Positions 27,139 to 36,933 of a DNA stretch of 64,000 nt are shown here, piece after piece. Location: NCBI GenBank assembly GCA_964472565.1, contig CAYYNB010000005.1:1-64000 (forward strand), written 5' to 3'. Each line of letters opens with the position of its first letter. The stretch's first letter is position 1. The notes under the pieces were generated by a model. The model worked only from the letters and a program-made list of their open reading frames with translations, ran no database searches and had not been told where the DNA came from. The position numbers and the translations under genes are program-made. This DNA comes from DATAMF01 sp964472565. Lineage in GTDB: Bacteria > Chloroflexota > Anaerolineae > Aggregatilineales > Aggregatilineaceae.

Positions 27139-27480
27139 ATGGCCTGTATTTTCTGTCAGATTGCAGCGCATGAGCGGAGCGCTCAGATTGTGTATGAAGA
27201 CGATCAAGTTGTGGCGTTTCATGATGTGAACCCAATAGCCCCGGTGCATATCCTCGTTATTCCGCGCGAGCATATCACCGGCCCGGTTGACATTGGGGAT
27301 GAGAGTGCTGAACTGGCGGGCAAGCTGCTTGTGGCGGCGGCGAAAATCGCGCGGCAAGAGGGATTCGCAGCGGACGGCTATCGTCTGGTGCTCAACCAGG
27401 GGCGCAACGGCGGGCAGTCGGTATTTCATGTCCATCTCCATCTGTTAGCAGGACGCCGGATGCAGTGGCCGCCGGGATAA
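27139..27480 (+). CDS. HIT-family nucleotide hydrolase (HinT-like)
   Basis: A 113-aa histidine-triad protein of the HinT branch, which hydrolyses purine nucleoside phosphoramidates. The N-terminal CIFCQI zinc-ribbon remnant, NPIAPVHILVIPREHI and the catalytic triad HVHLHLL are present, followed by the normal short C-terminus. It sits 6 bp after mtaB with an AAAGG ribosome site and probably shares its transcript. Confidence 0.92.
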   Translation: MACIFCQIAAHERSAQIVYEDDQVVAFHDVNPIAPVHILVIPREHITGPVDIGDESAELAGKLLVAAAKIARQEGFAADGYRLVLNQGRNGGQSVFHVHLHLLAGRRMQWPPG

Positions 27481-27503
27481 ATACGCGGTAAGGGGGTATT
27501 CAG

Positions 27504-28787
27504 ATGAAGCGGTTTCTTCTGCTGTTGATTGGACTTCTGCTCATCAGCGCACAGGCCCACGCTCACCCTTATACCCAAGTTGATCCCGCTCGCTTCCCCA
27601 GCAGCAGCAACGGCATCAGGGTTTTCAACGATCAGATAAACGTCCACTATCTCACCGATGCACAAGCTGAATTTGCGGCCACACATTATGCTGGCACCCA
27701 GAAAGTAACGCTTGCTGGCGCGCAGCGGCTGCGCGCCTATAATCCCTACTTCGTGGTGCTGCATTACCGGCTTGGGCTGGGACTCGGCCACAGTACGCCG
27801 GTTGGTGACTGCCAACCCAGCAGTGAATTTATTCATATTATTTCCGGCGATTGGGTGCAGGAATGGCCGGGGGAGGATTCGCTGTCTGAAGACTGGTTTT
27901 ATCATTATGATGGGCAGCGGGTTTTTCAGTGTGATTGGGGCTGGTATCTGATGGATACGGACCACCCCGATTATCGGACGTGGTGGATCGAACAGGTGTT
28001 GGACCAACTAGCGCTGAATGAAAATGATGGGTTATTTGCAGACAGTGTCAATGTACCCAACGGACTCGGTGCGGATCGATGGCGGCCCATTTTGCCGGAA
28101 ATTGACGAGGCGTGGGAAGCAGACTGGTCGCGGCGGATCGAGGACTGGATGACCTGGACACGCGAGCAGTTCGGGGGAAAGTATGCGCTGATTGTAAACG
28201 CGGGCGGCTGGATCACGACCCGGGACCAGACGGACTACAGCCTCGCAGATGGCGTGATGATCGAAGCATTTGCCGGATGGGGTGAATACAGCCGCTTTGA
28301 AGTCTCGGATTGGGTGCTGCAAATAGATCGCATTCTGTCGCTGGTCAACCAGGATCGTATTGTGATCCTGCAAAACTATGTTGGGGAGCCATCCGAACGA
28401 CTGTGGATGCTGGCGAATTATCTGCTGGTGAAGGGCAACTACACTTACATCAATTTCGAAGTGAGTGATGGGGCCGAGTGGTTCCCCGAATATGATCTAT
28501 TGATCGGGTCGTTGGTTACTCCAATCCCAAACACCATTGAAGATTTGCGGATGGAGAATGGGCTTTATAGCCGTAGCTACAGCAATGCGCGGGTGCTCGT
28601 TAATCCCGATCCCAATGGTACGCCGATCACGATGGCACTCGAAGGGCCGCTGTACCTTGTAACCGAGGTGATCGGCGGCGGGGATATTCCCGAAGATGCA
28701 GATATGTCGGCATGGCATGTCGTCACCGCGGAAGTTTATGAAGTAACTATCGAACCAGGGCAAGCCGCTATCTTACTCGGCAGATAG
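27504..28787 (+). CDS. Secreted putative glycoside hydrolase (GHL15-like)
   Basis: The 427-aa protein has a clear signal peptide (1-22, ending AQAHA), followed by a TIM-barrel-like domain with a large number of Trp and acidic residues, for example DWGWYLMDTDHPDY, NDGLFADSVN and the VMIEAFAGW strand. These resemble the hypothetical glycosyl hydrolase family 15 group (GHL15), for which the substrate is not established. AAGGGGG precedes the ATG. It overlaps the convergent TIM-barrel gene by 15 bp. Confidence 0.7.
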   Translation: MKRFLLLLIGLLLISAQAHAHPYTQVDPARFPSSSNGIRVFNDQINVHYLTDAQAEFAATHYAGTQKVTLAGAQRLRAYNPYFVVLHYRLGLGLGHSTPVGDCQPSSEFIHIISGDWVQEWPGEDSLSEDWFYHYDGQRVFQCDWGWYLMDTDHPDYRTWWIEQVLDQLALNENDGLFADSVNVPNGLGADRWRPILPEIDEAWEADWSRRIEDWMTWTREQFGGKYALIVNAGGWITTRDQTDYSLADGVMIEAFAGWGEYSRFEVSDWVLQIDRILSLVNQDRIVILQNYVGEPSERLWMLANYLLVKGNYTYINFEVSDGAEWFPEYDLLIGSLVTPIPNTIEDLRMENGLYSRSYSNARVLVNPDPNGTPITMALEGPLYLVTEVIGGGDIPEDADMSAWHVVTAEVYEVTIEPGQAAILLGR

Positions 28788-29831
28788 CCACGCTTCCTGG
28801 AATTGGGTCCATTCCAGCGGCTCAGTTTCTTTATAGACGTAAAGGGCGATGCCTTTGACCAACTGGCCCGCATCCTTCGCGTCTTTGATGCCAGCTTTGA
28901 CTCCCTTAATTCCGGCGTCCAGGCTTTCGACGGCGGGATCGTGACCGGGGGCCAGGGAATAGGTGGGCAGCGCTACGATGATCGATACTTCATTGCTCAA
29001 TTTACCTAACACATCGGCATAACTATCAACCTGATAGGCCACCCACTTTTGATAGTCGGCGGCACTGGTCAAGCTGCTGGCGTGGGCCATAATTACCACT
29101 TCGTCCACGAGCAGCATCCCGATGCCCTGCTTATAGTCCATATCCCAGGTCAGATCGCCCGCATCGGTCATTTCGGGACCCACAGGAACATTGGGATTAG
29201 TGGGGATACGATCCGCCGGGACGGTGACAGAGAGAATGGCAGAGGAGCCAATCGCCTGACGGAGATCACGCAGCATTTGCAGATACAAATTACTCCCGTT
29301 GGCGATACGGCTGCCTTGAAGCTGAATGCCATCCAGTTGCCACTCCTTGACGGCTTTCCGAGCCAGATCGACCAGCAGATTGTGGGTGCTCGCCGCGCTG
29401 ATCTTGTCAATATCGACCTCGCGCAGCCACAGTAAAATTTTGACCCCAGGATAGGCGGTACGCAGCATCTGGGCAAAAGCTGTTGCGTTCTGAACTTCCT
29501 GGAAAGAACCGTCCGAATACCACACGCCCGCTTCCAGATAAACTGCCGTGATCCGGCTCGACTTTAATCGATCTGCCAACTGGCGCACGCTAGCTTCCGG
29601 CTGCTGGGTCCAATCCACATCCAACCAAGTGCGATTCTCGGTAAGCGTTTTTTCTTCATCAAGCGAAGGCAACACAAACTGACGAACCACCAGCACCAAC
29701 ACCACCAACCCTACCCCAATACCCGCACCCCATAAGATACGGCGCGGCAAGGTTGGACGCTGTTCCAAACGAACATGTCCACGAGTAGATCGTAGCTGTG
29801 AGCGTCGAGGTGGACGATCTGGACGGTTCAT
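28773..29831 (-). CDS. Membrane-anchored TIM-barrel protein, putative glycoside hydrolase
   Basis: The 352-aa protein has a basic cytoplasmic N-terminus, one membrane anchor at about 32-52 and an extracellular domain that looks like a GH18-type TIM barrel: an AVYLEAGVWY strand, ILLWLREVDI, a WQLDGIQLQG strand and DEVVIMAHA. The DGIQLQG segment sits where GH18 enzymes have DGxDxDxE, but the catalytic Asp/Glu pair is not intact there, so activity is doubtful. It heads toward the GHL15 gene tail to tail and precedes nothing on its own strand except the window's convergent overlap. The upstream gene is ybeY, 10 bp away. Confidence 0.65.
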   Translation of the reverse strand: MNRPDRPPRRSQLRSTRGHVRLEQRPTLPRRILWGAGIGVGLVVLVLVVRQFVLPSLDEEKTLTENRTWLDVDWTQQPEASVRQLADRLKSSRITAVYLEAGVWYSDGSFQEVQNATAFAQMLRTAYPGVKILLWLREVDIDKISAASTHNLLVDLARKAVKEWQLDGIQLQGSRIANGSNLYLQMLRDLRQAIGSSAILSVTVPADRIPTNPNVPVGPEMTDAGDLTWDMDYKQGIGMLLVDEVVIMAHASSLTSAADYQKWVAYQVDSYADVLGKLSNEVSIIVALPTYSLAPGHDPAVESLDAGIKGVKAGIKDAKDAGQLVKGIALYVYKETEPLEWTQFQEAWLSAE

Positions 29832-29841
29832 ACTTTACTAC

Positions 29842-30330
29842 CTATTCAGAGTCATCAAATCGGAAATGAGGCACCACAATATTAATCTGCATCACTTGCA
29901 AAGCTTCGGACTGGATAGTCCACATCTCGGCTTGATTTTCAGGATTGTCATGGTCATAGCCTAACAAATGCAGCGTTCCATGAATGACTGCCAAGACCAG
30001 TTCATCATCGACCGGGTGCTGCTCCTCATCGGCATGGCGCTGGATATAGGGAAGCGAAAGAATCAAATCGCCCAGATATGCCGCTTCTTCTTCGGGAATT
30101 GTCGGGTCCGACTCGGATGGAAAAGACAGGACATCGGTTGGCGCATCGACGGAACGGAATTCCCGATTCATTTCCTGGACGGTTGCATCATCGGCAATGA
30201 CAATACTTAACCCGGACTCTGGCTCGACCACATGCCGATCCAATAACCATTGGATGGCCTGGCGCAGCCGCTCTTCAGGGAGCGCGGGCGCGGGGTCAAG
30301 TTGAATGACAAAGTTAAGATCGTAGGTCAT
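29842..30330 (-). CDS. ybeY: Endoribonuclease YbeY
   Basis: Single-strand-specific RNase acting in 16S rRNA 3' maturation and ribosome quality control. The 162-aa protein carries the metal site HGTLHLLGYDHD (three His) and the substrate-binding NREFRSVDAPTDVLSFP. It overlaps the upstream 7TM-HD gene at ATGA (30327-30330), the same gene pairing as yqfF-yqfG in Bacillus. PhoH, normally just ahead, is not in this window. Confidence 0.93.
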   Translation of the reverse strand: MTYDLNFVIQLDPAPALPEERLRQAIQWLLDRHVVEPESGLSIVIADDATVQEMNREFRSVDAPTDVLSFPSESDPTIPEEEAAYLGDLILSLPYIQRHADEEQHPVDDELVLAVIHGTLHLLGYDHDNPENQAEMWTIQSEALQVMQINIVVPHFRFDDSE

Positions 30331-32534
30331 GGTGTCTTTTCCGTTGGATGATCATCGATGTGGGCATTGATGGGCGGCGCATCGGAGCCAACAGGGGGAT
30401 GCACATTGGTCGTGGCTGGCAGCGCGGCGACCTGTCCGGTTCCTAATGCGCTCGGTGTGCCGGGATAGGCGATACGCGGGTGGAAAATACCTTGCAGCGC
30501 GGTAAGAAAGGCTTCGCGCAGGGTGCGTAAATCGTTCAGGGTCAGGCCGCTTTCGTCTAACTGCCCTTCGCGCAGACGTGACTCGAAAATAAAGTCCACG
30601 GTTTCCTGAATATCCTGCTTGCTTTGGGGCCGACGTGCACGCACGCTGGATTCACAGCCATCGGCCAGCATTAAAATAGCAGTTTCGCGCGATTGCGGGC
30701 GTGGGCCGGGATAGGTGAATTCCTGAATATCGACGGCCGTATGATTCTTTTCGGTTGCTTCAAGCGCTTTACGATAGAAGTAGGCTACCTGGGTGGTCCC
30801 ATGATGTTCCACAATAAAATCACGAATCCGGTTGGGTAAGCGGTAGCGCCGCCCAAGCCGTTCGCCCTCGGACACATGCCCGATGATGATACGAGCACTT
30901 TGATAGGGATCATCAAGCGAATCGTGAGGGTTAAGGTTTTCCGCCTGATTTTCGACAAAAAAGTGCGGATTGAGAATCTTCCCGACATCATGGTACATCG
31001 CTGCAACACGCAACAGCGAACCATTGGCGTTGACCTGCTGAGCGCCCAACTCGGCCAGGTTAGCGACCTGAAGACTATGCTGATAGGTGCCCGGTGCTTC
31101 GCGCAGGAGGCGCTGTAACAAGGCATGGTTGGGCTGAAGCAGTTCAATGATTTTGATACTGGTCGGAATGTTCAACAAATAGCCAATGACGAATAAGCCT
31201 ACCAGCGCAAGGGCCGCGGACAGCAGACCGTTGATAAACAGCGACCCCATAATCTGTTTGAGAGTGGTCAACCAATCGACAGATGTGTCGGAATTTAAAG
31301 CGAACAGGAGGGCAATACTTGCGCTTGCCAGTCCAACCGCGCCGCCCGCCATAAAATAGGAATTGAAGCGCTCGGTATGTCCCAGAGTCAAAATACCTGC
31401 CGTTCCAGAAAACCCAATCAGCATAGTGAATTCGAGGGAATTGCCCGTCATATAACCGACAAGTCCCGCTAACAATACAATCATAAGCACTGCCATTTGG
31501 GGACCGACAAGTGTGCTGACCAGGAATGCAAAGGCAGAAGCCGGATAGTAGTAGGGCTGGATCGATTCATTCCGGCTCACGATGCGAGTACCTGCCAGAA
31601 AGATTAGAAACAACATTCCCAGCAGGATCGTCAGCTTGGCATCTTTATAAACGCGGGGATAAAACTGGCGGAGGTAGATACCCAATAATGTTGCAACAAG
31701 CGATATCGCCAGCAGACCACTAAAGAAGTGCGAAGAACGGCGCTGATTGACTTGCAGCAGACCCACGCGATCTAAGGCCTCGATATGCGCTGGCGTGGCA
31801 ATTTCGCCCGCCCGGATGATCATTTGTCCACGCGCAAAGGTACGCATTTCAACGGGGACATTCTCGGCGGCTTCGGCCTGCGCCTGGCGGGTTGCTTCCT
31901 CGTTGTAAAAGGCATTCACCTGCATCAGACCGCCGACAATGGCCTTGATGATCGAAACTTCGGTTTCGCTGTAGCTGGCACTGATCAGGTTAGGCAGACT
32001 TTCGCGCTTGGTTTGGATATTATCGGCGCGCACTTCGCCGCTCATTACACGCTCTAACAGGCGAATAATTTGAGCATCAATCGCCTGCCACGTATTTTCA
32101 TCATTGGTCAGAATAGCTTCCGTAACGGGCGCTTCAAGCGGTAGATCCGTGATCAGCGCAATATCCTGTTTTTTTTGCTCCAGCGTCGCAAAATCATCGC
32201 TTCGGACATTTTCGAGATAGTCCAGAATTTGACGCGCCAGTTGAATTTGCTCGGCTCCGACACTGGGATCGGGCGGATCGTACATGGGGCGCACGGCATC
32301 AGCGGCAGCGCTGCGCTTGGCTTCGGTCAGCACTTCGCTTTCATATTTGAGCGCACGGGGGGCCAGTATGTCGCGCGGGGCGACCTGCCCTTCCTCAAGC
32401 GAGACTTTGCTGCTGGATGGGATCAACGAATCGTAGGCGGTAATTAAGGCCCCGATCACGATGAACAGAACCAACAGCAGCACATATTCTGCCCGCCGAA
32501 GCAGTTTATTGGTGGGATTTTGGCGCTGATTCAT
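30327..32534 (-). CDS. 7TM-HD phosphodiesterase, PgpH/YqfF family
   Basis: Cyclic-di-AMP hydrolase of the membrane-bound PgpH type. The 735-aa protein has one N-terminal membrane segment, a large extracytoplasmic domain (about 40-270), seven membrane segments (about 280-470) and a cytoplasmic HD domain with HSLQVANLAE, MYHDVGKI and IVEHHGT metal ligands, followed by a disordered tail with a Pro-rich stretch. No cyclase gene for c-di-AMP is visible in the window. The next gene, ybeY, is translationally coupled. Confidence 0.9.
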   Translation of the reverse strand: MNQRQNPTNKLLRRAEYVLLLVLFIVIGALITAYDSLIPSSSKVSLEEGQVAPRDILAPRALKYESEVLTEAKRSAAADAVRPMYDPPDPSVGAEQIQLARQILDYLENVRSDDFATLEQKKQDIALITDLPLEAPVTEAILTNDENTWQAIDAQIIRLLERVMSGEVRADNIQTKRESLPNLISASYSETEVSIIKAIVGGLMQVNAFYNEEATRQAQAEAAENVPVEMRTFARGQMIIRAGEIATPAHIEALDRVGLLQVNQRRSSHFFSGLLAISLVATLLGIYLRQFYPRVYKDAKLTILLGMLFLIFLAGTRIVSRNESIQPYYYPASAFAFLVSTLVGPQMAVLMIVLLAGLVGYMTGNSLEFTMLIGFSGTAGILTLGHTERFNSYFMAGGAVGLASASIALLFALNSDTSVDWLTTLKQIMGSLFINGLLSAALALVGLFVIGYLLNIPTSIKIIELLQPNHALLQRLLREAPGTYQHSLQVANLAELGAQQVNANGSLLRVAAMYHDVGKILNPHFFVENQAENLNPHDSLDDPYQSARIIIGHVSEGERLGRRYRLPNRIRDFIVEHHGTTQVAYFYRKALEATEKNHTAVDIQEFTYPGPRPQSRETAILMLADGCESSVRARRPQSKQDIQETVDFIFESRLREGQLDESGLTLNDLRTLREAFLTALQGIFHPRIAYPGTPSALGTGQVAALPATTNVHPPVGSDAPPINAHIDDHPTEKTP

Positions 32535-32562
32535 TTTTACTCAAACCCGCTGCAAGAGCCTG

Positions 32563-33009
32563 TCAATGGGTGAGCAGTTCCTGGACAATGCTGTTGACCG
32601 TCTTACCATCGGCCTGCCCTTTGAGGCGCGGCATCAGTACTTTCATGACGTTGCCCATGTCTTTAGGTGATGAGGCACCAGACTCCTGGATGGCCTGACG
32701 CGCCAACGCTTCAATGTCCTCGCGAGACAACTGTTTGGGGAGATAGGTTTCGATGATCCCCAGTTCATAACGTTCACCAGCGGCGAGTTCGGTCCGCCCG
32801 GCGCGATCCATCTCTTCAATAGCCTCGCGGCGTTTTTTGGCTTCGGCCATCAAGATGCCAATGGTATCACTTTCGGAGAGTTCGATCCGCTTATCCACTT
32901 CGACCTGCTTAAAGGCGGCCATCATCAAACGCAGCACTTCGCGCCGTTTAGTATCACCGGACTTCATCGATTCTTTTAGATCAAGTTGAATTTGTTCTTT
33001 GGGATGCAT
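32563..33009 (-). CDS. yqeY: YqeY/GatB-like domain protein
   Basis: The 148-aa helical protein matches the GatB/YqeY family, with KEQIQLDLKESMKSGD at the start, AGRTELAAGERYELGIIE in the middle and KDMGNVMKVLMPRLKGQADGK near the end. Its role is thought to relate to tRNA-dependent amidation, but it is not firmly defined. An in-frame ATG 15 bp upstream lies outside the AGGAGGGG ribosome site; the ATG at 33009 sits correctly after it. Confidence 0.9.
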   Translation of the reverse strand: MHPKEQIQLDLKESMKSGDTKRREVLRLMMAAFKQVEVDKRIELSESDTIGILMAEAKKRREAIEEMDRAGRTELAAGERYELGIIETYLPKQLSREDIEALARQAIQESGASSPKDMGNVMKVLMPRLKGQADGKTVNSIVQELLTH

Positions 33010-33036
33010 GCTTCCCCTCCTCATTTACATGTGGGC

Positions 33037-33066
33037 ATTATAGTCGCAGAAGACGGGCATCGCCAA
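33037..33066 (-). promoter_or_regulatory. Candidate promoter of yqeY
   Basis: On the minus strand TTGGCG (33066-33061) and TATAAT (33042-33037) are 18 bp apart, about 28 bp upstream of the yqeY start. Confidence 0.5.
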
Positions 33067-33346
33067 TAAAGTCACCACTAAACATATGCACATTTCTCTT
33101 TAGAACTCCTAAGAAGGCCTGTGTATTCCACAAAGTATATCCTCTTACAAAAACACTGTCTAAACATGATGAATTGCACTGTGCCGGAAAGTCAATCCTA
33201 GATTACTGTGATTTCAGCGAGATCGATCAAGAAAGGATGCTTATTAGACCCCATTAAAAATTCAGTCTGTCCGACGAGTGGCGGAAATCGACCGTCCCAA
33301 AAGGGTTAGTTTATTCGTCCATTGTCGAACGAGAGAGGTAGACCCC
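33067..33346. other. AT-richer intergenic region ahead of Hdr-Mvh operon
   Basis: No gene, tRNA or strong terminator was seen. The base composition is more AT-rich than the flanking coding DNA. The operon promoter should lie here, but I could not find a TTGACA/TATAAT pair with good spacing. An in-frame GTG at 33278 could extend HdrC but has no ribosome site. Confidence 0.5.
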
Positions 33347-33925
33347 TTGAATACATCTAGAACCCAGACGTTTTATGATCGGGTGGCGCGGGCAACTCCA
33401 GGGGGTGAACTGCTTGGTCAATGCTTACAATGTGGCTCGTGTGGCGGTTCATGCCCATCGGGTGCGGATATGGATCATACCCCCCGCGCGCTGTTTGCGA
33501 TGATCCGGGCCGGACTTGAAGACGAAGTGCTCCGAAGCAATGCGCCCTGGTACTGTGTATCGTGTTTTAGCTGTACTACACGGTGCCCCCAACAGATTCC
33601 CATCACTGACATTATGTACACGCTGAAGCAGATGGCGATCCAAGAAGGCCATTATGATCACCCGCATGCAACAAAATTTTCAGAGACTTTTATCGGTTTT
33701 GTTGAACAGCGAGGCCGCAGTTTTGAATTTGGATTAGCGACTCGCTATCACCTGTTCCATCTGATCCAGCACCCCAATCAGATGCTTAAGATGGGGGGGA
33801 TGGGTTTTAACATGCTGCGTCGAAATCGACTGGCGCTGCGTCCGAAGTCGATCCGCAATATGGATCAACTGAGCGCGATTTTGAAGGAAGCCAAAGCGAT
33901 TGCGGCAGAGGAGAGACAGGGATGA
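33347..33925 (+). CDS. hdrC: Heterodisulfide reductase subunit C-like, HdrC
   Basis: Iron-sulfur electron-transfer subunit that links HdrA to HdrB. The 192-aa protein has two CxxCxxCxxxCP clusters (CLQCGSCGGSCP near residue 26 and CVSCFSCTTRCP near 70), for two [4Fe-4S] centres, then a helical C-terminus. The TTG at 33347 follows GAGAGAGGT at 7-8 bp; the longer GTG frame from 33278 lacks a ribosome site, so the shorter start is preferred. It begins the six-gene Hdr-Mvh unit and overlaps hdrB at ATGA. Confidence 0.85.
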   Translation: MNTSRTQTFYDRVARATPGGELLGQCLQCGSCGGSCPSGADMDHTPRALFAMIRAGLEDEVLRSNAPWYCVSCFSCTTRCPQQIPITDIMYTLKQMAIQEGHYDHPHATKFSETFIGFVEQRGRSFEFGLATRYHLFHLIQHPNQMLKMGGMGFNMLRRNRLALRPKSIRNMDQLSAILKEAKAIAAEERQG

Positions 33926-34875
33926 CCCACAAAACTTATGCTTATTACCCTGGCTGCTCACTCCAACACCGCAGCCATGCCTATGAAGTGTCGAATAACG
34001 CGATAGCGAAAGCATTGGGCTTTGAACTAGTTGAAATCGATGACTGGAACTGCTGTGGCGCTACTGAAATGTTTTCGCTGAACCGGCTGCCTGCTTATTC
34101 GCTGATAGCCCGTAATCTGGCGCTGGCAGAAGAGGCGGGTTCAGAAGAGGTGGTCGCGGCATGCAGCCTGTGTTTTCTCAACCTCGCCAAAACCGACCAG
34201 CACATGAAAAAATTTGCGAAAGTCGAGCACGAAGTGAATCAAGCACTGGCAGCAGGCAAACTTCACTACGATCCAGGGAGTGTGAGGGTTCGTCATTTGC
34301 TGGAATTAGTGCTCACCGATTACGGGCTTGATGCGATCAAGGAATGTACAAAACGCCCACTTTATGGCCTTAGCCTGGCACCTTACTATGGCTGCTTATT
34401 GGCTCGTCCGAACAGCGTATTCGACAACACTGAACAACCCATTGCCATGGACCGGCTGATTGAGGCGCTCGGCGCGAAGGCGGCACCCTTCAGCATGAAA
34501 ACGTACTGCTGCGGGGGGCACATGACACAGATCAGCGAGGCCACCGCGCTGGAGATGATCCACAAAATTGTCAAAAACGCGGCAGATGGCGGCGCGGATG
34601 CGATTGTCACGGTGTGCCCGATGTGCCAGCTCAACCTGGATGTCTATCAGGGGTATGCCAACCAGTTATTTGAGACTGAGTTTGAAATTCCGGTTATGTT
34701 TTTCTCGCAGCTCGTCGGGCTGGCAATGGGCTTTGCGCCAAAAGATTTGGGATTTGGGCAAGAGTTTATTTCGTTTAGCCCTCTGCTGGAAAAAATTCAG
34801 GAAATCCCACCGGCCAAAGTCAAGCCGGAACGACGTTCCAAGCAGGCGCTCCCGATGCCTGTGATGCCGGAATAG
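33922..34875 (+). CDS. hdrB: Heterodisulfide reductase subunit B-like, HdrB
   Basis: Catalytic-subunit homologue with two CCG domains, each of which can hold a noncubane [4Fe-4S] centre. In the 317-aa protein the first domain has YPGCSL, DDWNCCGATE and ACSLCFLN; the second has APYYGCLLA, YCCGGHM and VCPMCQLN. In methanogens this centre reduces CoM-S-S-CoB. Bacteria lack those cofactors, so the natural oxidant here is unknown. It is 9 bp from hdrA. Confidence 0.93.
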   Translation: MTHKTYAYYPGCSLQHRSHAYEVSNNAIAKALGFELVEIDDWNCCGATEMFSLNRLPAYSLIARNLALAEEAGSEEVVAACSLCFLNLAKTDQHMKKFAKVEHEVNQALAAGKLHYDPGSVRVRHLLELVLTDYGLDAIKECTKRPLYGLSLAPYYGCLLARPNSVFDNTEQPIAMDRLIEALGAKAAPFSMKTYCCGGHMTQISEATALEMIHKIVKNAADGGADAIVTVCPMCQLNLDVYQGYANQLFETEFEIPVMFFSQLVGLAMGFAPKDLGFGQEFISFSPLLEKIQEIPPAKVKPERRSKQALPMPVMPE

Positions 34876-34884
34876 GAGGCCGCG

Positions 34885-36933
34885 ATGACAGAAAGAAGAG
34901 AGCAATCAGAAAAACGAGTGGGGGTGTACATTTGCCACTGTGGGCATAATATCGCGGGGACGGTTGATGTTGAGCACGTCGCGGAATGGGCTTATAACCT
35001 GCCCCATGTGGTCATTTCGCGGGACAACCGCTTTATGTGCGCCAGTACGGGACAGGAACAGGTCGAAGAAGATATTAAGGAATACGAATTGACGCATGTG
35101 GTGGTGGCGTCGTGTTCCCCGCATATGCATGAAAAAACATTTCGGGGAGCCTGCGCGCGCGCCGGGTTGAATCCTTATTTGTTTGAAATGGCGAATATCC
35201 GCGAGCACGCTTCCTGGGTGCATCCAAATGACAAGGATGGCGCGACCAACAAAGCGAAGGCACTGGTCAGCGCGGCGGTGTATCGTGTGCTGCAACATGA
35301 GCCACTGACCCCCATGGAAGTGGAAATTCGGCCCGAAACGCTGATTGTGGGTGGTGGGATTGCGGGTATTCAGGCGGCGCTGGAAATTGCATCGGCGGGC
35401 TACCATGTCTATATGGTAGAGCGCGAACCGAGCATCGGCGGGCATATGGCACAGTTGGACAAAACGTTCCCCACACTCGACTGCTCCGCCTGTATTCTGA
35501 CCCCCAAGATGTTTGATGTGGGTTCGCATCCCAATATCACCCTGATGACCTATGCGGAAGTAGAAACCGTCGATGGGTATGTGGGGAACTTCACGGTCAA
35601 GGTTCGCAAAAAATCAAAACATGTCCGTGAAGATCAGTGTACGGGGTGCGGCACCTGCTGGGAAAAATGCCCGGTCAAAGTCATTGATACGGAATATGAG
35701 GCCAGCCTGGGTTATCGTAAGGCGATCTATCGTCCATTTCCGCAAGCGGTGCCCAAATATCCGGTTATTGATATTGAAAACTGTACCTACTATAAAACGG
35801 GCAAATGCAAAGCCTGCGAAAAGTTTTGCCAGCGGAATGCAATCGATTTTGATATGCCGGATGAAGTCGTTGAAATCCAGGTCGGGAATATCCTGCTTGC
35901 GACAGGTTACGAGTTGTTCGACTGCCGCCGTATCCCGCAATATGGCTATGGTCGCCTGGAGAATGTGTATACCAGCATGGAATTCGAGCGGCTGGTGAAT
36001 GCTACCGGGCCAACCGAAGGCAAAATCACACTCCGTGATGGCGAAACGATGCCGAAGTCAGTGGCGATTATTCACTGTGTGGGAAGCCGCGACAAGAATC
36101 ACAACGAATACTGCTCGGCGATTTGCTGTATGTCCTCGCTCAAATTCGCGCACCTGGTGATGGAAAAAACGGGAGCCGAAGTCTACCAGTTTTATATTGA
36201 CATGCGGCCTATTGCCAAAGGATATGAGGAGTTCTATCACCGGATTCTGGAAGAGGGCGCGAATTTTATCCGAGGGAGGGTGTCGGAGATCACCGATGCG
36301 GCGCATGTGCCAGAAGAAGAAGGCAAGCTGATCGTGATTGCCGAAGATACGCTGATCGGACGGCAGCGCCGCGTGCCGGTGGATATGGTGATCCTCTCCG
36401 CCGCATTGGAACCCCGGCATGATGCTGCGGAAGTCGCGCACCTGTTCAGCGTGGGCTGCGGTAATACCGGGTTCTTTACAGAACGCCACCCCAAACTCGA
36501 TCCAGTTGCGACGATGACTGAGGGTGTTTATATCGCCGGGGCGTGCCAGGGACCAAAAGACATCCCCGATACCGTCGCCCAGGGCGCAGCCGCTGCCGCT
36601 CGAATTCTGAGCGTGATCTCGCAGCGCCGGGTCGAACTCGAACCGGTACGCGCCAGTATTGACGAAAGCCGCTGCTCCGGCTGCCGGATTTGCAATAACA
36701 TGTGTCCGTATGGCGCGATTGCCTACCTGGAAGATTTGGCTGTCTCGCGTGTGAATCCCGCCCTATGCAAAGGGTGCGGGACGTGTGTGGCGGCGTGTCC
36801 AAGCCAGATCATCACCGGCGCACACTTTACATTCGATCAACTGATGGCGGAAATCGACGGGATTATGGTGGACGTTCATACTGCTGCGCCTGTTCGTGTA
36901 GGGAATCAGCCGATAAAGGTAGGTAAAGCATGA
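34885..36933 (+). CDS. hdrA: Heterodisulfide reductase subunit A-like, HdrA (FAD, multi-cluster)
   Basis: Flavin-bifurcating or confurcating subunit. The 682-aa protein has an N-terminal CHCGHNI region with extra Cys, the FAD-binding GGGIAGIQAALEIA near residue 153, ferredoxin-like CTGCGTCWEKCP (about 252) and CKACEKFC (about 310), and C-terminal CSGCRICNNMCP and CKGCGTCVAACP clusters near residues 597 and 629. Length is close to the archaeal 650-aa subunit. GGAGG precedes the ATG; it overlaps mvhD at ATGA. Confidence 0.95.
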   Translation: MTERREQSEKRVGVYICHCGHNIAGTVDVEHVAEWAYNLPHVVISRDNRFMCASTGQEQVEEDIKEYELTHVVVASCSPHMHEKTFRGACARAGLNPYLFEMANIREHASWVHPNDKDGATNKAKALVSAAVYRVLQHEPLTPMEVEIRPETLIVGGGIAGIQAALEIASAGYHVYMVEREPSIGGHMAQLDKTFPTLDCSACILTPKMFDVGSHPNITLMTYAEVETVDGYVGNFTVKVRKKSKHVREDQCTGCGTCWEKCPVKVIDTEYEASLGYRKAIYRPFPQAVPKYPVIDIENCTYYKTGKCKACEKFCQRNAIDFDMPDEVVEIQVGNILLATGYELFDCRRIPQYGYGRLENVYTSMEFERLVNATGPTEGKITLRDGETMPKSVAIIHCVGSRDKNHNEYCSAICCMSSLKFAHLVMEKTGAEVYQFYIDMRPIAKGYEEFYHRILEEGANFIRGRVSEITDAAHVPEEEGKLIVIAEDTLIGRQRRVPVDMVILSAALEPRHDAAEVAHLFSVGCGNTGFFTERHPKLDPVATMTEGVYIAGACQGPKDIPDTVAQGAAAAARILSVISQRRVELEPVRASIDESRCSGCRICNNMCPYGAIAYLEDLAVSRVNPALCKGCGTCVAACPSQIITGAHFTFDQLMAEIDGIMVDVHTAAPVRVGNQPIKVGKA

